Below are positions 1-6,717 of a stretch of 64,000 nt of DNA, in pieces; positions within the stretch are counted from its first letter, which is position 1, and each line of letters begins with the position of its first letter. The notes beneath the pieces were generated by a model, which saw only the letters and a program-made list of their open reading frames with translations, searched no databases and was not told the DNA's origin. The stretch is from an uncultured Croceitalea sp. GTDB taxonomy: Bacteria; Bacteroidota; Bacteroidia; Flavobacteriales; Flavobacteriaceae. Location of the stretch: positions 186,001-250,000 of the forward strand of contig CANLXH010000002.1 in NCBI GenBank assembly GCA_947495075.1, read 5' to 3'. The translations under genes and the position numbers were made by a program.

Positions 1-1
1 T

Positions 2-85
2 AAAGAGACAAATCAAAGGACAATTAAAGATTATTTAATAAATAAACTTGTTCATGTCAGTCCAGTCATACCAAGCTTTCAATAA
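2..85 (+). CDS. C-terminal end of an upstream gene (partial)
   Basis: An open frame enters from the left edge and ends at a TAA 11 bases before the next ATG. Only 27 residues are visible (ending VSPVIPSFQ) and no family can be recognised. It is called a gene end because the frame is open to the edge and the next gene follows closely on the same strand. At this length an open frame can also arise by chance. Confidence 0.35.
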   Translation, partial: KETNQRTIKDYLINKLVHVSPVIPSFQ

Positions 86-96
86 AAATATGAATT

Positions 97-525
97 ATGA
101 AGCCCAAATTAATACTTGCAATACTCATAATACCTGTAATCCTGGGTTTATGCTTGTTTATAGTAATAGGTTTTATCAAACAGAGTGATAAGAAATATTT
201 AGAAAAGAAGAATTTTCAACTTATAGGTGTTGTTGTAAATAAGAATTATATTGAAAGTGGTGTGGGTTCTGTTGTACTTAATTTGACCAAGTCTAATTAT
301 ATGGAATATAATCCAGACAATGATAATCGAAGACGGTATTTTTGTAAGATAAGCAATGATCGAGCATATATTATAATTGAGGGGATTAATACTATAAGTA
401 TTGGAGATACTATTAAAATAGATGAAACGCGTATTAGCTTATATAGAGACAAGGAATTAGTGAAATCATCAAATATATTTATTCCGATACCTTTCCCCTT
501 AAGCTCTAAAATATTTGATAAATAA
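97..525 (+). CDS. Small membrane-anchored protein of unknown function
   Basis: This 142-residue protein was not recognised. It starts with a hydrophobic segment (about residues 5-28) after two lysines, which fits a signal anchor. The remainder is polar and beta-rich, with an R-R-R stretch near residue 79, and ends in a short hydrophobic patch IFIPIPFPL. It follows a partial gene on the same strand with a 11-base gap, so the two may be co-transcribed. Small anchored proteins like this often sit behind large secreted or toxin genes, but nothing in the window proves that. The REP-like repeat zone begins directly after the stop codon. Confidence 0.6.
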   Translation: MKPKLILAILIIPVILGLCLFIVIGFIKQSDKKYLEKKNFQLIGVVVNKNYIESGVGSVVLNLTKSNYMEYNPDNDNRRRYFCKISNDRAYIIIEGINTISIGDTIKIDETRISLYRDKELVKSSNIFIPIPFPLSSKIFDK

Positions 526-638
526 TTCATCCCCAGCTGCCGCAAGAGTGAGCGCTACCGTTAATTTGTAATTAGTGGCGGTCATGAGCTTGCCAGCCGC
601 AGGCAGGTAAGATAAACAGTTATAAAATTTAGAGAAAG

Positions 639-665
639 ACCACGGCGAGTGCGGTGGTTTTTTTG
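639..665 (+). terminator. Terminator-like hairpin, copy 1 of 3
   Basis: A stem ACCAC/GTGGT encloses a GC-rich loop and is followed by seven T. The same hairpin plus T-run recurs at 1001-1027 and 1378-1406, each preceded by an A-rich stretch ending in AGAAAG or AAGAA. This copy is not followed by a recognisable regulator remnant. Confidence 0.5.
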
Positions 666-782
666 TTTATGCAATAGCCTTTAGCTTCCCCCGCTACCGG
701 ACGATTCCAATCTTGTGGTAAATAAGTAATTTTCAACTATATGTTTATACTATGATTTTAAGAAATAGTATAGTTTTACTAA

Positions 783-800
783 ATGAGCAGAAATTATAAG
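783..800 (+). pseudogene. RAYT start stub 1
   Basis: ATGAGCAGAAATTATAAG encodes MSRNYK, the same six residues that begin the intact RAYT at 1714. It runs directly into a REP-like hairpin at 801. Only the first six codons survive. Confidence 0.6.
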
Positions 801-919
801 CCCCCCGCTGCCGCGCGAATCCCTTCGCCCCGCTAGCGCTCGTCTGTGACGGGTGCCGAACCAGTTAAGAATATATAGAACCACTACGAGAGCTATTGTT
901 TTTTGTATTTTTAAATTTG

Positions 920-949
920 ATGAGCAGAAAATACAAGTTTCATAATCCC
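920..949 (+). pseudogene. RAYT start stub 2
   Basis: Ten codons read MSRKYKFHNP, matching the start of the intact RAYT (MSRNYKFHNP) at nine of ten residues. The stub then joins a REP-like hairpin with stem CCGCAG/CTGCGG at 952-976. The break point differs from stubs 1 and 3. Confidence 0.65.
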
Positions 950-1000
950 CGCTCCGCAGTAGTTGTACTGCTGCGGCACAACAATAAAATTTAGAAGAAA

Positions 1001-1027
1001 GCCACGGTAATAGCTGTGGTTTTTTGT
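1001..1027 (+). terminator. Terminator-like hairpin, copy 2 of 3
   Basis: CCAC and GTGG arms (1002-1005 and 1016-1019) are followed by six T. It lies immediately beyond the stop codon of a decayed XRE-regulator end on the other strand, in the same arrangement as copy 3. Confidence 0.5.
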
Positions 1028-1029
1028 TT

Positions 1030-1155
1030 TTAGAGCGCAGCGACGTTTTTGTTGAAGAAGTCTTTGAACTTCTTTTTGGTCAACATGGTATCAATGATTT
1101 TAAGTATCGTTGACCTATCTTCCTCGTCGAGTTCGTTAATGAGCTTAAACTGTTC
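1030..1155 (-). pseudogene. 3' end of an XRE-family regulator gene (remnant A)
   Basis: The last 41 codons read EQFKLINELDEEDRSTILKI and continue to a normal stop, ending FFNKNVAAL. This matches the C-terminal tail typical of small Bacteroidota XRE/HTH regulators and is nearly the same as remnant B at 1410. The helix-turn-helix domain is gone: upstream of the conserved part the frame runs into a REP-like hairpin at about 1157. It is a duplicated, non-functional gene end. Confidence 0.7.
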
Positions 1156-1159
1156 GCCC

Positions 1160-1243
1160 CCCCCGCTGCCGCGCGAATCCCTTCGCGTGGCATAGTCAAA
1201 CAAATTGTTTAGCTTTAACTTATGAGTAGGAATTATAAATTTC
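1160..1243 (+). repeat. 84-bp perfect direct repeat, copy 1
   Basis: This segment is identical base for base to 1652-1735. It contains a REP-like hairpin (to about 1191), a spacer, and the first 22 bases of the RAYT coding sequence from the ATG at 1222. After the repeat this copy joins another hairpin instead of the rest of the gene, leaving a third RAYT stub (MSRNYKF). Confidence 0.9.
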
Positions 1244-1276
1244 CCCACGCTGCCGCACGATTGTATCGTGTGGTAA
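1243..1276 (+). repeat. REP-like hairpin following RAYT stub 3
   Basis: CCCACGCTGCCGC is followed by CACGAT-TGT-ATCGTGTGG, a clean imperfect stem-loop. It replaces the RAYT body that would be expected after the start codon at 1222. The 688-720 element is a more degenerate version of the same sequence, including the trailing GTGGTAAATA. Confidence 0.65.
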
Positions 1277-1377
1277 ATACTAAAAAAAGAACTCCCAAGC
1301 TGTGGGCAAGCAAAAATGACCGCTAGTGCAATCATCACGCTCGTACCGTTTATGAGTAAGAGATAAAAAACCTAAGA

Positions 1378-1406
1378 ACCACAGCTGTAAAAGTTGTGGT
1401 TTTTTG
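1378..1406 (+). terminator. Terminator-like hairpin, copy 3 of 3
   Basis: ACCACAGCT and AGTTGTGGT form a stem with one G-T pair, followed by six T. It sits just beyond the stop of XRE remnant B, as copy 2 does for remnant A. This supports a tandem duplication of the hairpin, regulator end and REP block. Confidence 0.55.
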
Positions 1407-1409
1407 TTT

Positions 1410-1652
1410 TTACAGTACAGCTAAATTTTTATCAAAAAAATCTTTAAATTTTTTATTGGTAAGCATCTTATCAATGATTTTAAGGACTGTATTTTTATCT
1501 TCCTCGTCCAATTGGTTAATTAGTTTAAAGCGTTCATCTTCGGTTTTATCTTCCAAAACTACAGCTTTAGGAATATCATCTTCAAGGTTAATAATTTGGT
1601 CAACAGTTAAATTAAAGAGCTGTGCCATTTTATGAAGCTCAATAACGGTTAC
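1410..1652 (-). pseudogene. 3' part of an XRE-family regulator gene (remnant B)
   Basis: About 80 codons remain, reading LHKMAQLFNLTVDQIINLED, then an acidic linker and an end IIDKMLTNKKFKDFFDKNLAVL-like. The first part is the end of an HTH domain (the phrase AQLFNLTVDQIINLE is typical of XRE regulators). The DNA-binding helices upstream are missing. The breakpoint coincides exactly with the start of the 84-bp repeat at 1652; the few codons before it (MPREGIRAAAG) are translated REP hairpin. It is the longer sister of remnant A. Confidence 0.75.
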
Positions 1653-1735
1653 CCCCGCTGCCGCGCGAATCCCTTCGCGTGGCATAGTCAAACAAATTGT
1701 TTAGCTTTAACTTATGAGTAGGAATTATAAATTTC
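1652..1735 (+). repeat. 84-bp perfect direct repeat, copy 2
   Basis: Identical to 1160-1243. Here the RAYT start inside the repeat continues into the full gene, so this is the likely parent copy. The region between hairpin and ATG (about 1684-1713) should hold the promoter and ribosome binding site of the RAYT. Confidence 0.9.
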
Positions 1736-2277
1736 ACAATCCTGAAGGGCTTTATTTTGTAAGTTTTGCAGTAGTAGAATGGTTAGATGTATTTACCCGT
1801 AATACATATAAAGATATACTGTTAGATAGCCTTTCTTTTTGTCAAAAGACAAAAGGAATGGAAATTGTTGCTTGGTGTATTATGACGAATCATGTTCACT
1901 TGATTTTTAGGTGTGTGGGTGTTGAAGAACCTCAACAGGTTTTAGGTGATTTTAAAAGATATACCAGTAATAAAATTGTAAAGGCAATTAAAGAAAATCC
2001 AAAGGAAAGTAGAAAAGAATTTCTATTGGAACAATTTAAAAAAGCAGCAGAAAAGGTTTCTAATGTAAAGCATCATCAATTTTGGAGACATGACAACAAG
2101 CCTATTGAGTTGTGGAGCAATAAGGTTATTAAAGAAAAAATAGATTACATACATAAGAACCCAGTAGCAGCAGGTCTTGTTTATAATGCTGAAGATTATG
2201 TGTATAGTAGTGCCAAGGACTATGCAGGTGAGAAAGGCTTGCTAAAAGATATGGTTCTTTTTGAGTATTATGAATAA
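1714..2277 (+). CDS. REP-associated tyrosine transposase (RAYT)
   Basis: This 187-residue protein is a complete Y1-family HUH endonuclease of the IS200/IS605-related RAYT group. The HUH motif is HVH at residues 60-62 within MTNHVHLIF, and the catalytic tyrosine is probably Y145 in KIDYIHKNPVAAGLV, the classic RAYT block. RAYTs cut single-stranded DNA at REP hairpins and are usually kept as single-copy, vertically inherited genes that mobilise short REP elements in trans. REP-like hairpins lie on both sides, in opposite orientations, so the gene and its repeats form a working-looking unit. Length and motifs appear intact, with no frameshift. Confidence 0.92.
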   Translation: MSRNYKFHNPEGLYFVSFAVVEWLDVFTRNTYKDILLDSLSFCQKTKGMEIVAWCIMTNHVHLIFRCVGVEEPQQVLGDFKRYTSNKIVKAIKENPKESRKEFLLEQFKKAAEKVSNVKHHQFWRHDNKPIELWSNKVIKEKIDYIHKNPVAAGLVYNAEDYVYSSAKDYAGEKGLLKDMVLFEYYE

Positions 2278-2278
2278 C

Positions 2279-2306
2279 CACACGAAAGGATTCGTGCGGC
2301 AGCAAC
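2279..2306 (-). repeat. Inverted REP-like hairpin after the RAYT gene
   Basis: CACACGAAAGGATTCGTGCGG is the reverse complement of the upstream REP core CCGCACGAATC...CGTGTGG and starts two bases after the RAYT stop. With the hairpin at 1652-1683 it brackets the gene as an inverted pair, as in typical RAYT loci. Confidence 0.7.
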
Positions 2307-2399
2307 GGGATTGGGTTTTTGGGATAAGTTAGTAGCTAGTTTACTCGAATGGGCACTCGTCGGAGACGAGCGCTAGCGAAGGGATGAGCAGCATCGATT

Positions 2400-2428
2400 G
2401 AGAAATCTAAAAAAACATGAGATTTCTC
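2400..2428. repeat. Perfect 9-bp stem-loop
   Basis: GAGAAATCT and AGATTTCTC pair perfectly around an 11-base A-rich loop. The arm is followed by a sequence ending TTCGAAATGACAG, a wording common in dispersed flavobacterial intergenic repeats. It could act as a terminator for upstream transcription, but there is no T-run. Confidence 0.45.
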
Positions 2429-2568
2429 ACACTCATCGTATTCGGTTCGAAATGACAGCCCAGATTAGCAAAGTCTATGACTTCGTAGTACAATATTCAA
2501 AGTGTTATAGTGCGAAGTTTAAAACTTCGCACAGCGCCGTAAGAACTAATAAAACAACTAAATGTCAG

Positions 2569-2606
2569 TTCGAGCGATTTTGAGGCACAAAAAATTATAT
2601 CGAGAA
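2569..2606. repeat. Dispersed intergenic repeat, copy A
   Basis: The pattern TTCGAGCGATTTTGA, a variable 6-base gap, then A-rich sequence and TTATATCGAGAA recurs at 38827-38863 with only small changes. The ends TTCGAG and CGAGAA are partly complementary. Both copies are intergenic. Confidence 0.65.
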
Positions 2607-2772
2607 CCTTATTGAGCTATAAATTACTTAAGCTTATTTGAATTGCATAAAATTACAAGCTTGGTATTCACTGGAACTCTTAAACTAGAATTAAAATATT
2701 CAATCCATAAGACAAAGTCATTTTTTTATACGGTTTAGGCCAACATTTTTCGCTATTTTAGAAGTACTAAAT

Positions 2773-3504
2773 ATGCATATGAAATTAGCACATAATATAT
2801 TTTTAGTATTACTGAGTATGGCAGTACTTGGGTGCAGCAGCTATAAGGCCAAAAAACAAGAAGCGCAGTTAATCTTACCTGAGTTGGGCACCTTGGTTAA
2901 AACTAAAGGAGGTATCTTATATAGCGCCGTAGAACAAATAGGTACCCCTAATTGGAAAAATCTAAAAGTAGAAGTGCAACAACTGCCTTTTAATATAGAA
3001 AGTTATGTCACCTACGCCAAACATATGCGAAGAGCGGGTAAAATTAACTCTATACCTTATAACGATTCCTTACGGTATAAACCAAAATACCTGCGATTAC
3101 AATTGTTGGATAAAGTAAATTATACAGTCATTTTAAACGAAGACAAAACCAAAGAATTACGCAATTATCTTAGTTTAGATGAAAACCACAGATTAGTGAC
3201 CGCAATAGATGTCGCCTTTACAGAAGACGATATGCAGCTTTTGCTTAACGCTCCAAATGTACTGCTTACAAAAGATAACTATAATAATATGGTAATTGAA
3301 GTAACCAATGGAAACACAAAAACTAGTTTTCCCGTAAAAGACCTACCAACATTTAATTATGGTTTAAGTGCTTTTTGTTGGGGAGAAGATAGGTATCATA
3401 ACAGGCGAATTCAAAATATAGTCTCCGAAGAATTTAAGTGCCCTAAGGGGAGTTACTTAAAAGCCTCTAAAATAGATACTGACAGAGCATACTTAAAATT
3501 TTAA
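2773..3504 (+). CDS. Lipoprotein of a secretion/pilus-like operon, unknown function
   Basis: This 243-residue protein has a signal sequence with a lipobox (MAVLGC, Cys21), so it is predicted to be lipid-anchored. The body is soluble, mixed alpha/beta, with no family recognised. The start could also be the second ATG two codons in. Only one base separates its stop from the next gene, another lipoprotein, and the following genes encode pseudopilins and GspF. The position suggests an accessory, perhaps outer-membrane, component of that machine. This role is inferred only from the operon. Confidence 0.75.
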   Translation: MHMKLAHNIFLVLLSMAVLGCSSYKAKKQEAQLILPELGTLVKTKGGILYSAVEQIGTPNWKNLKVEVQQLPFNIESYVTYAKHMRRAGKINSIPYNDSLRYKPKYLRLQLLDKVNYTVILNEDKTKELRNYLSLDENHRLVTAIDVAFTEDDMQLLLNAPNVLLTKDNYNNMVIEVTNGNTKTSFPVKDLPTFNYGLSAFCWGEDRYHNRRIQNIVSEEFKCPKGSYLKASKIDTDRAYLKF

Positions 3505-3505
3505 C

Positions 3506-4198
3506 ATGCGATATAAAAACATTATAGTATTGGTTTTGGCCATTGTAATAGTAGTCGGCTGTGAAGATATTTTAGAAGAACCTGATATATCAAATCAGAC
3601 CGTAACGGTTTTTGCACCGTTGGAAGGCACGGTTATCAATACCAATACCGTAAATTTTAATTGGGATACTTTAGAAGATGTTAGGTCGTATAGAATGCAA
3701 CTGGCACAGCCCAATTTTACCAATACGATACAGTTAGTTATTGATAGTACTTTTGTTTTAGATTCTACGGGCAATGTCGCTACCCGATTGCAGCAAAGTT
3801 TATTGAATGGAAATTACGCTTGGCGCGTAAAAGCTATAAATGGTGGTTTTGAAACCCCTTACACCACTAATTCTTTTGAGGTAAACGGAGATGAAAACGC
3901 AGACATAACTCCGCCCAATACACCTATGCTTGTAGCTCCTACAAATGGCACAACCCAAGATAATACAACGGTTGATTTTAGCTGGACTCGCGAAGACGTG
4001 CCTGGCTCTGCAGAATTGGATAGTATTTTCTTTTTTCAAGAAGAAGCATTGACTACATTAATCAGTAAAGATATAGGGGCCAATAAAGCCTACTCAGCCA
4101 CGGTAACCGCTGGCACCTACTTTTGGGTAGTAAAAGCCTATGACACCGCGGGAAATGAAAGTGCCAATAGCGAAGTATTTAATTTTACGATAAACTAA
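3506..4198 (+). CDS. Lipoprotein with two FnIII/Ig-like domains
   Basis: This 230-residue protein has a lipobox (VIVVGC, Cys19) and two repeated beta-sandwich domains (about residues 33-128 and 138-230). Each domain starts with a phrase like TVNFNWDTLEDV or TVDFSWTREDV and ends with YAWRVKA or YFWVVKA, the look of fibronectin-type repeats in Bacteroidota surface lipoproteins. It is the second gene of the secretion-like operon, with five bases to the next start. It may bind a surface polymer or stabilise an outer-membrane pore. No catalytic motif is visible. Confidence 0.75.
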   Translation: MRYKNIIVLVLAIVIVVGCEDILEEPDISNQTVTVFAPLEGTVINTNTVNFNWDTLEDVRSYRMQLAQPNFTNTIQLVIDSTFVLDSTGNVATRLQQSLLNGNYAWRVKAINGGFETPYTTNSFEVNGDENADITPPNTPMLVAPTNGTTQDNTTVDFSWTREDVPGSAELDSIFFFQEEALTTLISKDIGANKAYSATVTAGTYFWVVKAYDTAGNESANSEVFNFTIN

Positions 4199-4203
4199 GT
4201 TGG

Positions 4204-4665
4204 TTGACAAAGAATACAAAAACATATCTCTTACTTGGTGCTGTCTTATTTATATGGGGTGCTGTAGGGTATAGAATCTATAAGGGCATATCACCATCCG
4301 AAACGGCTTTAAATGCAGAAACAGCACAAGTGAATTTTAAGCCAAAAGAGCCTGTAGAAAAGGATACCTTTAGCATAGTTGCTGATTATAGAGACCCTTT
4401 TTTAGGGATAATACTCAAGAAAAAAAAGATTGCAGTTAAACGTAAAAAGCAAGCCCCACCAATTCCTGAAATACCTATAACATACACAGGTTCTGTGTTA
4501 GGTAAGAATAGTAGTAACAGCATCTTTTTTGTGAATATAGCAGGGGTTCAGCAATTGTTAAAGCCAAAGCAGACCGTAAATGGTGTTACCCTTGTTTCGG
4601 GTACAGAAAAAGAAATCAAGATAAGGTGCCAAGGTAAACTAAGAACTATCGTCTTACAACAATGA
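4204..4665 (+). CDS. PilP/GspC-like inner-membrane protein
   Basis: This 153-residue protein has one N-terminal membrane segment (about residues 7-25), a Lys/Pro linker, and a small C-terminal beta domain. The motif DYRDPFLG resembles the DPF signature of PilP, and the last ~65 residues resemble the homology region that couples GspC or PilP to the secretin. It starts with TTG, which follows the previous stop closely; no better ATG is in frame nearby. Its 3' end overlaps the next gene by four bases (ATGA), so translation is probably coupled. It likely links the inner-membrane platform to an outer-membrane secretin encoded elsewhere. Confidence 0.65.
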   Translation: MTKNTKTYLLLGAVLFIWGAVGYRIYKGISPSETALNAETAQVNFKPKEPVEKDTFSIVADYRDPFLGIILKKKKIAVKRKKQAPPIPEIPITYTGSVLGKNSSNSIFFVNIAGVQQLLKPKQTVNGVTLVSGTEKEIKIRCQGKLRTIVLQQ

Positions 4666-5933
4666 AGACAATTAAAAAGTTAAGGGCAGGAGCTTTACAA
4701 TTTGTACTGTTCATAGGCGCTGTTATTGCTGTACTGCTATTGACATTCGTATTATTAGCACATAGTCATCTATTCTTTGCTAAAAAAACCACCAAGTTTA
4801 TTGAAGTTGTAGAAAAAAACAATTTAATTCTCGATTATGGTTTATCCACCGCAGATATCAATTCGTCGAATATACCTGCAAGCCTATTAAATGGTATAAC
4901 CGGTGCCACAGAAAAAAGCTATTGGGGTCTTTTTGAGAAATATCAAACTGCTACTTCTTTTAAGAAAAATGAGTTTAAAACAGTTGCACTTGTGGGGAGT
5001 AGTATTGGCGATGAGTGGCCGGCTCTTTTCTTAAAAGATAATCAGCGGCCCTTGGTCATTGTGAGTAGTGCAAAAATTACAGGTACAGCGTTTTTGCCCG
5101 AGCAAGGAATTAGACCTGGAAATATTTCGGGGGAGTCTTACTATGCGAATCGCTTGGTCTATGGTGCAATGAAAAAAAGCAGGCCAGCTTTACCAAAGCT
5201 AGATGCCCAAATAACAACCAATATAACTTCGTTATGTAATCAGGCTGTAACTAATACCAATACTAGAATAGTCTTATCTAGGAATACCATTTTAAAACAG
5301 TCTTTTTTAGGACCTACGCAATTCGTTTTCGGTGATTTTATTGATTTATCTGGTATTACATTGGTGGGTAATATTCAGGTAGTAGCCAGTCAAGGTATTC
5401 GGGTAGATGCAAGTACTCAACTAGCTGAAGTTATTCTTTCTGCTCCAAAAATTACGGTTGGTGATGGTTTTGTAGGTTCTTTTCAAGCCTTCGCATCAAA
5501 ACAAATTACAATTGGCAACAACACTACCTTAGAATATCCTTCGGCATTGGTGGTGAAATCTAAGAATCAATTCATCAAGAAGAATAACAACACTTTGATG
5601 CCTCCTTCGATTTTGGTTAAAAATGGTTCGGTGGTTAAAGGCTTTATCATATTTAAGGACGACTCTGAGGAACGTCAATTCTTTCCACAACTAAAAATTG
5701 AATCTGGTACCAACATCATCGGTCAGGTGTATTGCGAAAAAAGTATGGAGCTAAAAGGCAATATTATCGGTAGTGTTTATACTGATGGCTTTATGGCTTT
5801 GGAAAATGGAAATATTTATCAAAACCACCTCTATAAAGGAACGATTAATGCGCAAGCCTTACAAGAGCAGTTTGTGGGTATGTTATTAACGGATGTTGAA
5901 TCCAATAAAAAAGTGGCCAAATGGTTGTATTAA
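4662..5933 (+). CDS. GspK/PilX-like minor pseudopilin with beta-helix-like body
   Basis: This 423-residue protein begins with a short basic stretch and a long hydrophobic helix (ALQFVLFIGAVIAVLLL), as in class III or GspK-type pseudopilins. The Glu+5 found in major pilins is absent, which is normal for GspK. The large C-terminal part (from about residue 200) is rich in repeated Ile/Val/Gly/Asn turns such as GNIIGSVYTDGFMALENGNI, which suggests a beta-helix. It overlaps its upstream neighbour by 4 bases and the next by 13. It could cap the pseudopilus tip. The family assignment rests on the N-terminus and on operon context. Confidence 0.6.
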   Translation: MKTIKKLRAGALQFVLFIGAVIAVLLLTFVLLAHSHLFFAKKTTKFIEVVEKNNLILDYGLSTADINSSNIPASLLNGITGATEKSYWGLFEKYQTATSFKKNEFKTVALVGSSIGDEWPALFLKDNQRPLVIVSSAKITGTAFLPEQGIRPGNISGESYYANRLVYGAMKKSRPALPKLDAQITTNITSLCNQAVTNTNTRIVLSRNTILKQSFLGPTQFVFGDFIDLSGITLVGNIQVVASQGIRVDASTQLAEVILSAPKITVGDGFVGSFQAFASKQITIGNNTTLEYPSALVVKSKNQFIKKNNNTLMPPSILVKNGSVVKGFIIFKDDSEERQFFPQLKIESGTNIIGQVYCEKSMELKGNIIGSVYTDGFMALENGNIYQNHLYKGTINAQALQEQFVGMLLTDVESNKKVAKWLY

Positions 5934-6256
5934 AAAAACTTAAGGCATCCACGCTAATGGAAACTATGGTCGCTACGGTGCTCATTGTAGTGCTTTTTAT
6001 GATAGCGAGTTTGGTCATGAATTCTTTGGTTGCCACACAAGCTGAGCGAGACCAAGGAGGAATAGAGGCTCGCATTAGACAGTTGGAATACTTTTACATA
6101 TCTGATAAAATAGAATTACCTTATGTTGAAGAGTGGCAACAGTGGGAAATTGAAGTTTCAAGCCAGAAGGAAGGAGCATTGGACCTCGTAAAATTCACTG
6201 CCATTGAACCCAATACTGGTCAAAAATATGGTTCTTCAATACCCGAGAAAAAATGA
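5921..6256 (+). CDS. Type IV pilin-like pseudopilin (minor)
   Basis: This 111-residue protein has a type IV prepilin N-terminus: a basic leader ending in KLKA, a probable cleavage after Ala, then STLMETMVATVLIVV with Glu at position +5, and a single hydrophobic helix. The short globular part follows GspI/GspJ-type minor pseudopilins in size. It needs a prepilin peptidase, which is not in the window. It overlaps both neighbours by a few bases, which indicates a tightly translated operon. Confidence 0.75.
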   Translation: MVVLKKLKASTLMETMVATVLIVVLFMIASLVMNSLVATQAERDQGGIEARIRQLEYFYISDKIELPYVEEWQQWEIEVSSQKEGALDLVKFTAIEPNTGQKYGSSIPEKK

Positions 6257-6717
6257 AAAGCATCAAAACCAAAATACAAGCCTTTACGTTAAGTGAGATG
6301 CTCGTGGTTTTACTACTGACCGTGATTGTTGTAGGCTTGGCTTTTTCTATTTTAAGTTTAGTGCAAAAGCAGATGAATACAGCCAAAGATAATTTTGAAA
6401 CAAAAACGGAATTAAACCAACTGAAACAGGCACTTTGGCGAGATTTCAGAACTTTTACTGAGATTAATTTTCAAAATGAGCAACTCACCCTTAAAAATGA
6501 AATCAATCAAGTAAATTACAATTTTGTCAATGATTACATTATAAGGAAAACAGATACTTTTTACATAAGGTTAAACCAAAAACAGCTGTATTTTGATGGT
6601 GAGGTTGTTACTTCTGGCATAGTCAACGCTTTAGTACTAGAAACCTCTAAAGCTGCGGGTGGTAAAAAGATATTTGTGTACCGCGAGAATGCAGCTGACA
6701 TATATATGAAAGATTAA
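6253..6717 (+). CDS. Type IV pilin-like pseudopilin
   Basis: This 154-residue protein has a clear prepilin motif, QA^FTLSEMLVVLLL, with Phe+1 and Glu+5, followed by one hydrophobic helix and a C-terminal domain. It is similar in size to GspJ/ComGF-type minor pilins. It begins inside the stop of the previous gene (ATGA) and its own stop TAATG overlaps the start of the gspF-like gene. It is probably one of the subunits of the short pilus assembled by this machine. Confidence 0.8.
   Translation: MKSIKTKIQAFTLSEMLVVLLLTVIVVGLAFSILSLVQKQMNTAKDNFETKTELNQLKQALWRDFRTFTEINFQNEQLTLKNEINQVNYNFVNDYIIRKTDTFYIRLNQKQLYFDGEVVTSGIVNALVLETSKAAGGKKIFVYRENAADIYMKD

Larger units (their letters stand above)
531..1700. 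repeat. REP-like hairpin array associated with the RAYT gene
   Basis: At least six related C-rich hairpin elements with the core CCCCGCTGCCGC lie at about 531-560, 688-720, 801-828, 947-979, 1160-1191, 1243-1276 and 1652-1683. In the best ones the core is followed by an imperfect palindrome, for example CGCACGAT-TGT-ATCGTGTGG near 1252-1272. They are in the same orientation upstream of the intact RAYT gene, and one inverted copy lies just after it. Arrays of such hairpins around a RAYT are the known hallmark of REP systems. Between the hairpins lie stubs of the RAYT start, terminator-like hairpins and decayed regulator ends. Confidence 0.75.
2278..2772. other. Gene-free repeat-rich spacer
   Basis: No convincing gene is present. 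It contains the inverted REP hairpin, a segment at about 2350-2375 with a GACGAGCGCTAGCG motif whose reverse complement recurs near 828-845, a 9-bp stem-loop at 2400-2428, and a dispersed repeat at 2569-2606. An open frame at 2398-2583 is a translation of these repeats and is not called. The last ~130 bases before 2773 should hold the promoter of the secretion-like operon, but no clear TAnnTTTG box was found. Confidence 0.5.

Noticed and set aside
1030-1338. A 102-residue frame that includes XRE remnant A
   Set aside because: Only the last 41 residues match a regulator; the rest is translated REP hairpins and spacer, so it is called a pseudogene end only.
2398-2583. Open frame of 61 codons on the plus strand
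   Set aside because: It runs through a stem-loop and dispersed repeats, has no sensible composition, and ends at the edge of another repeat.
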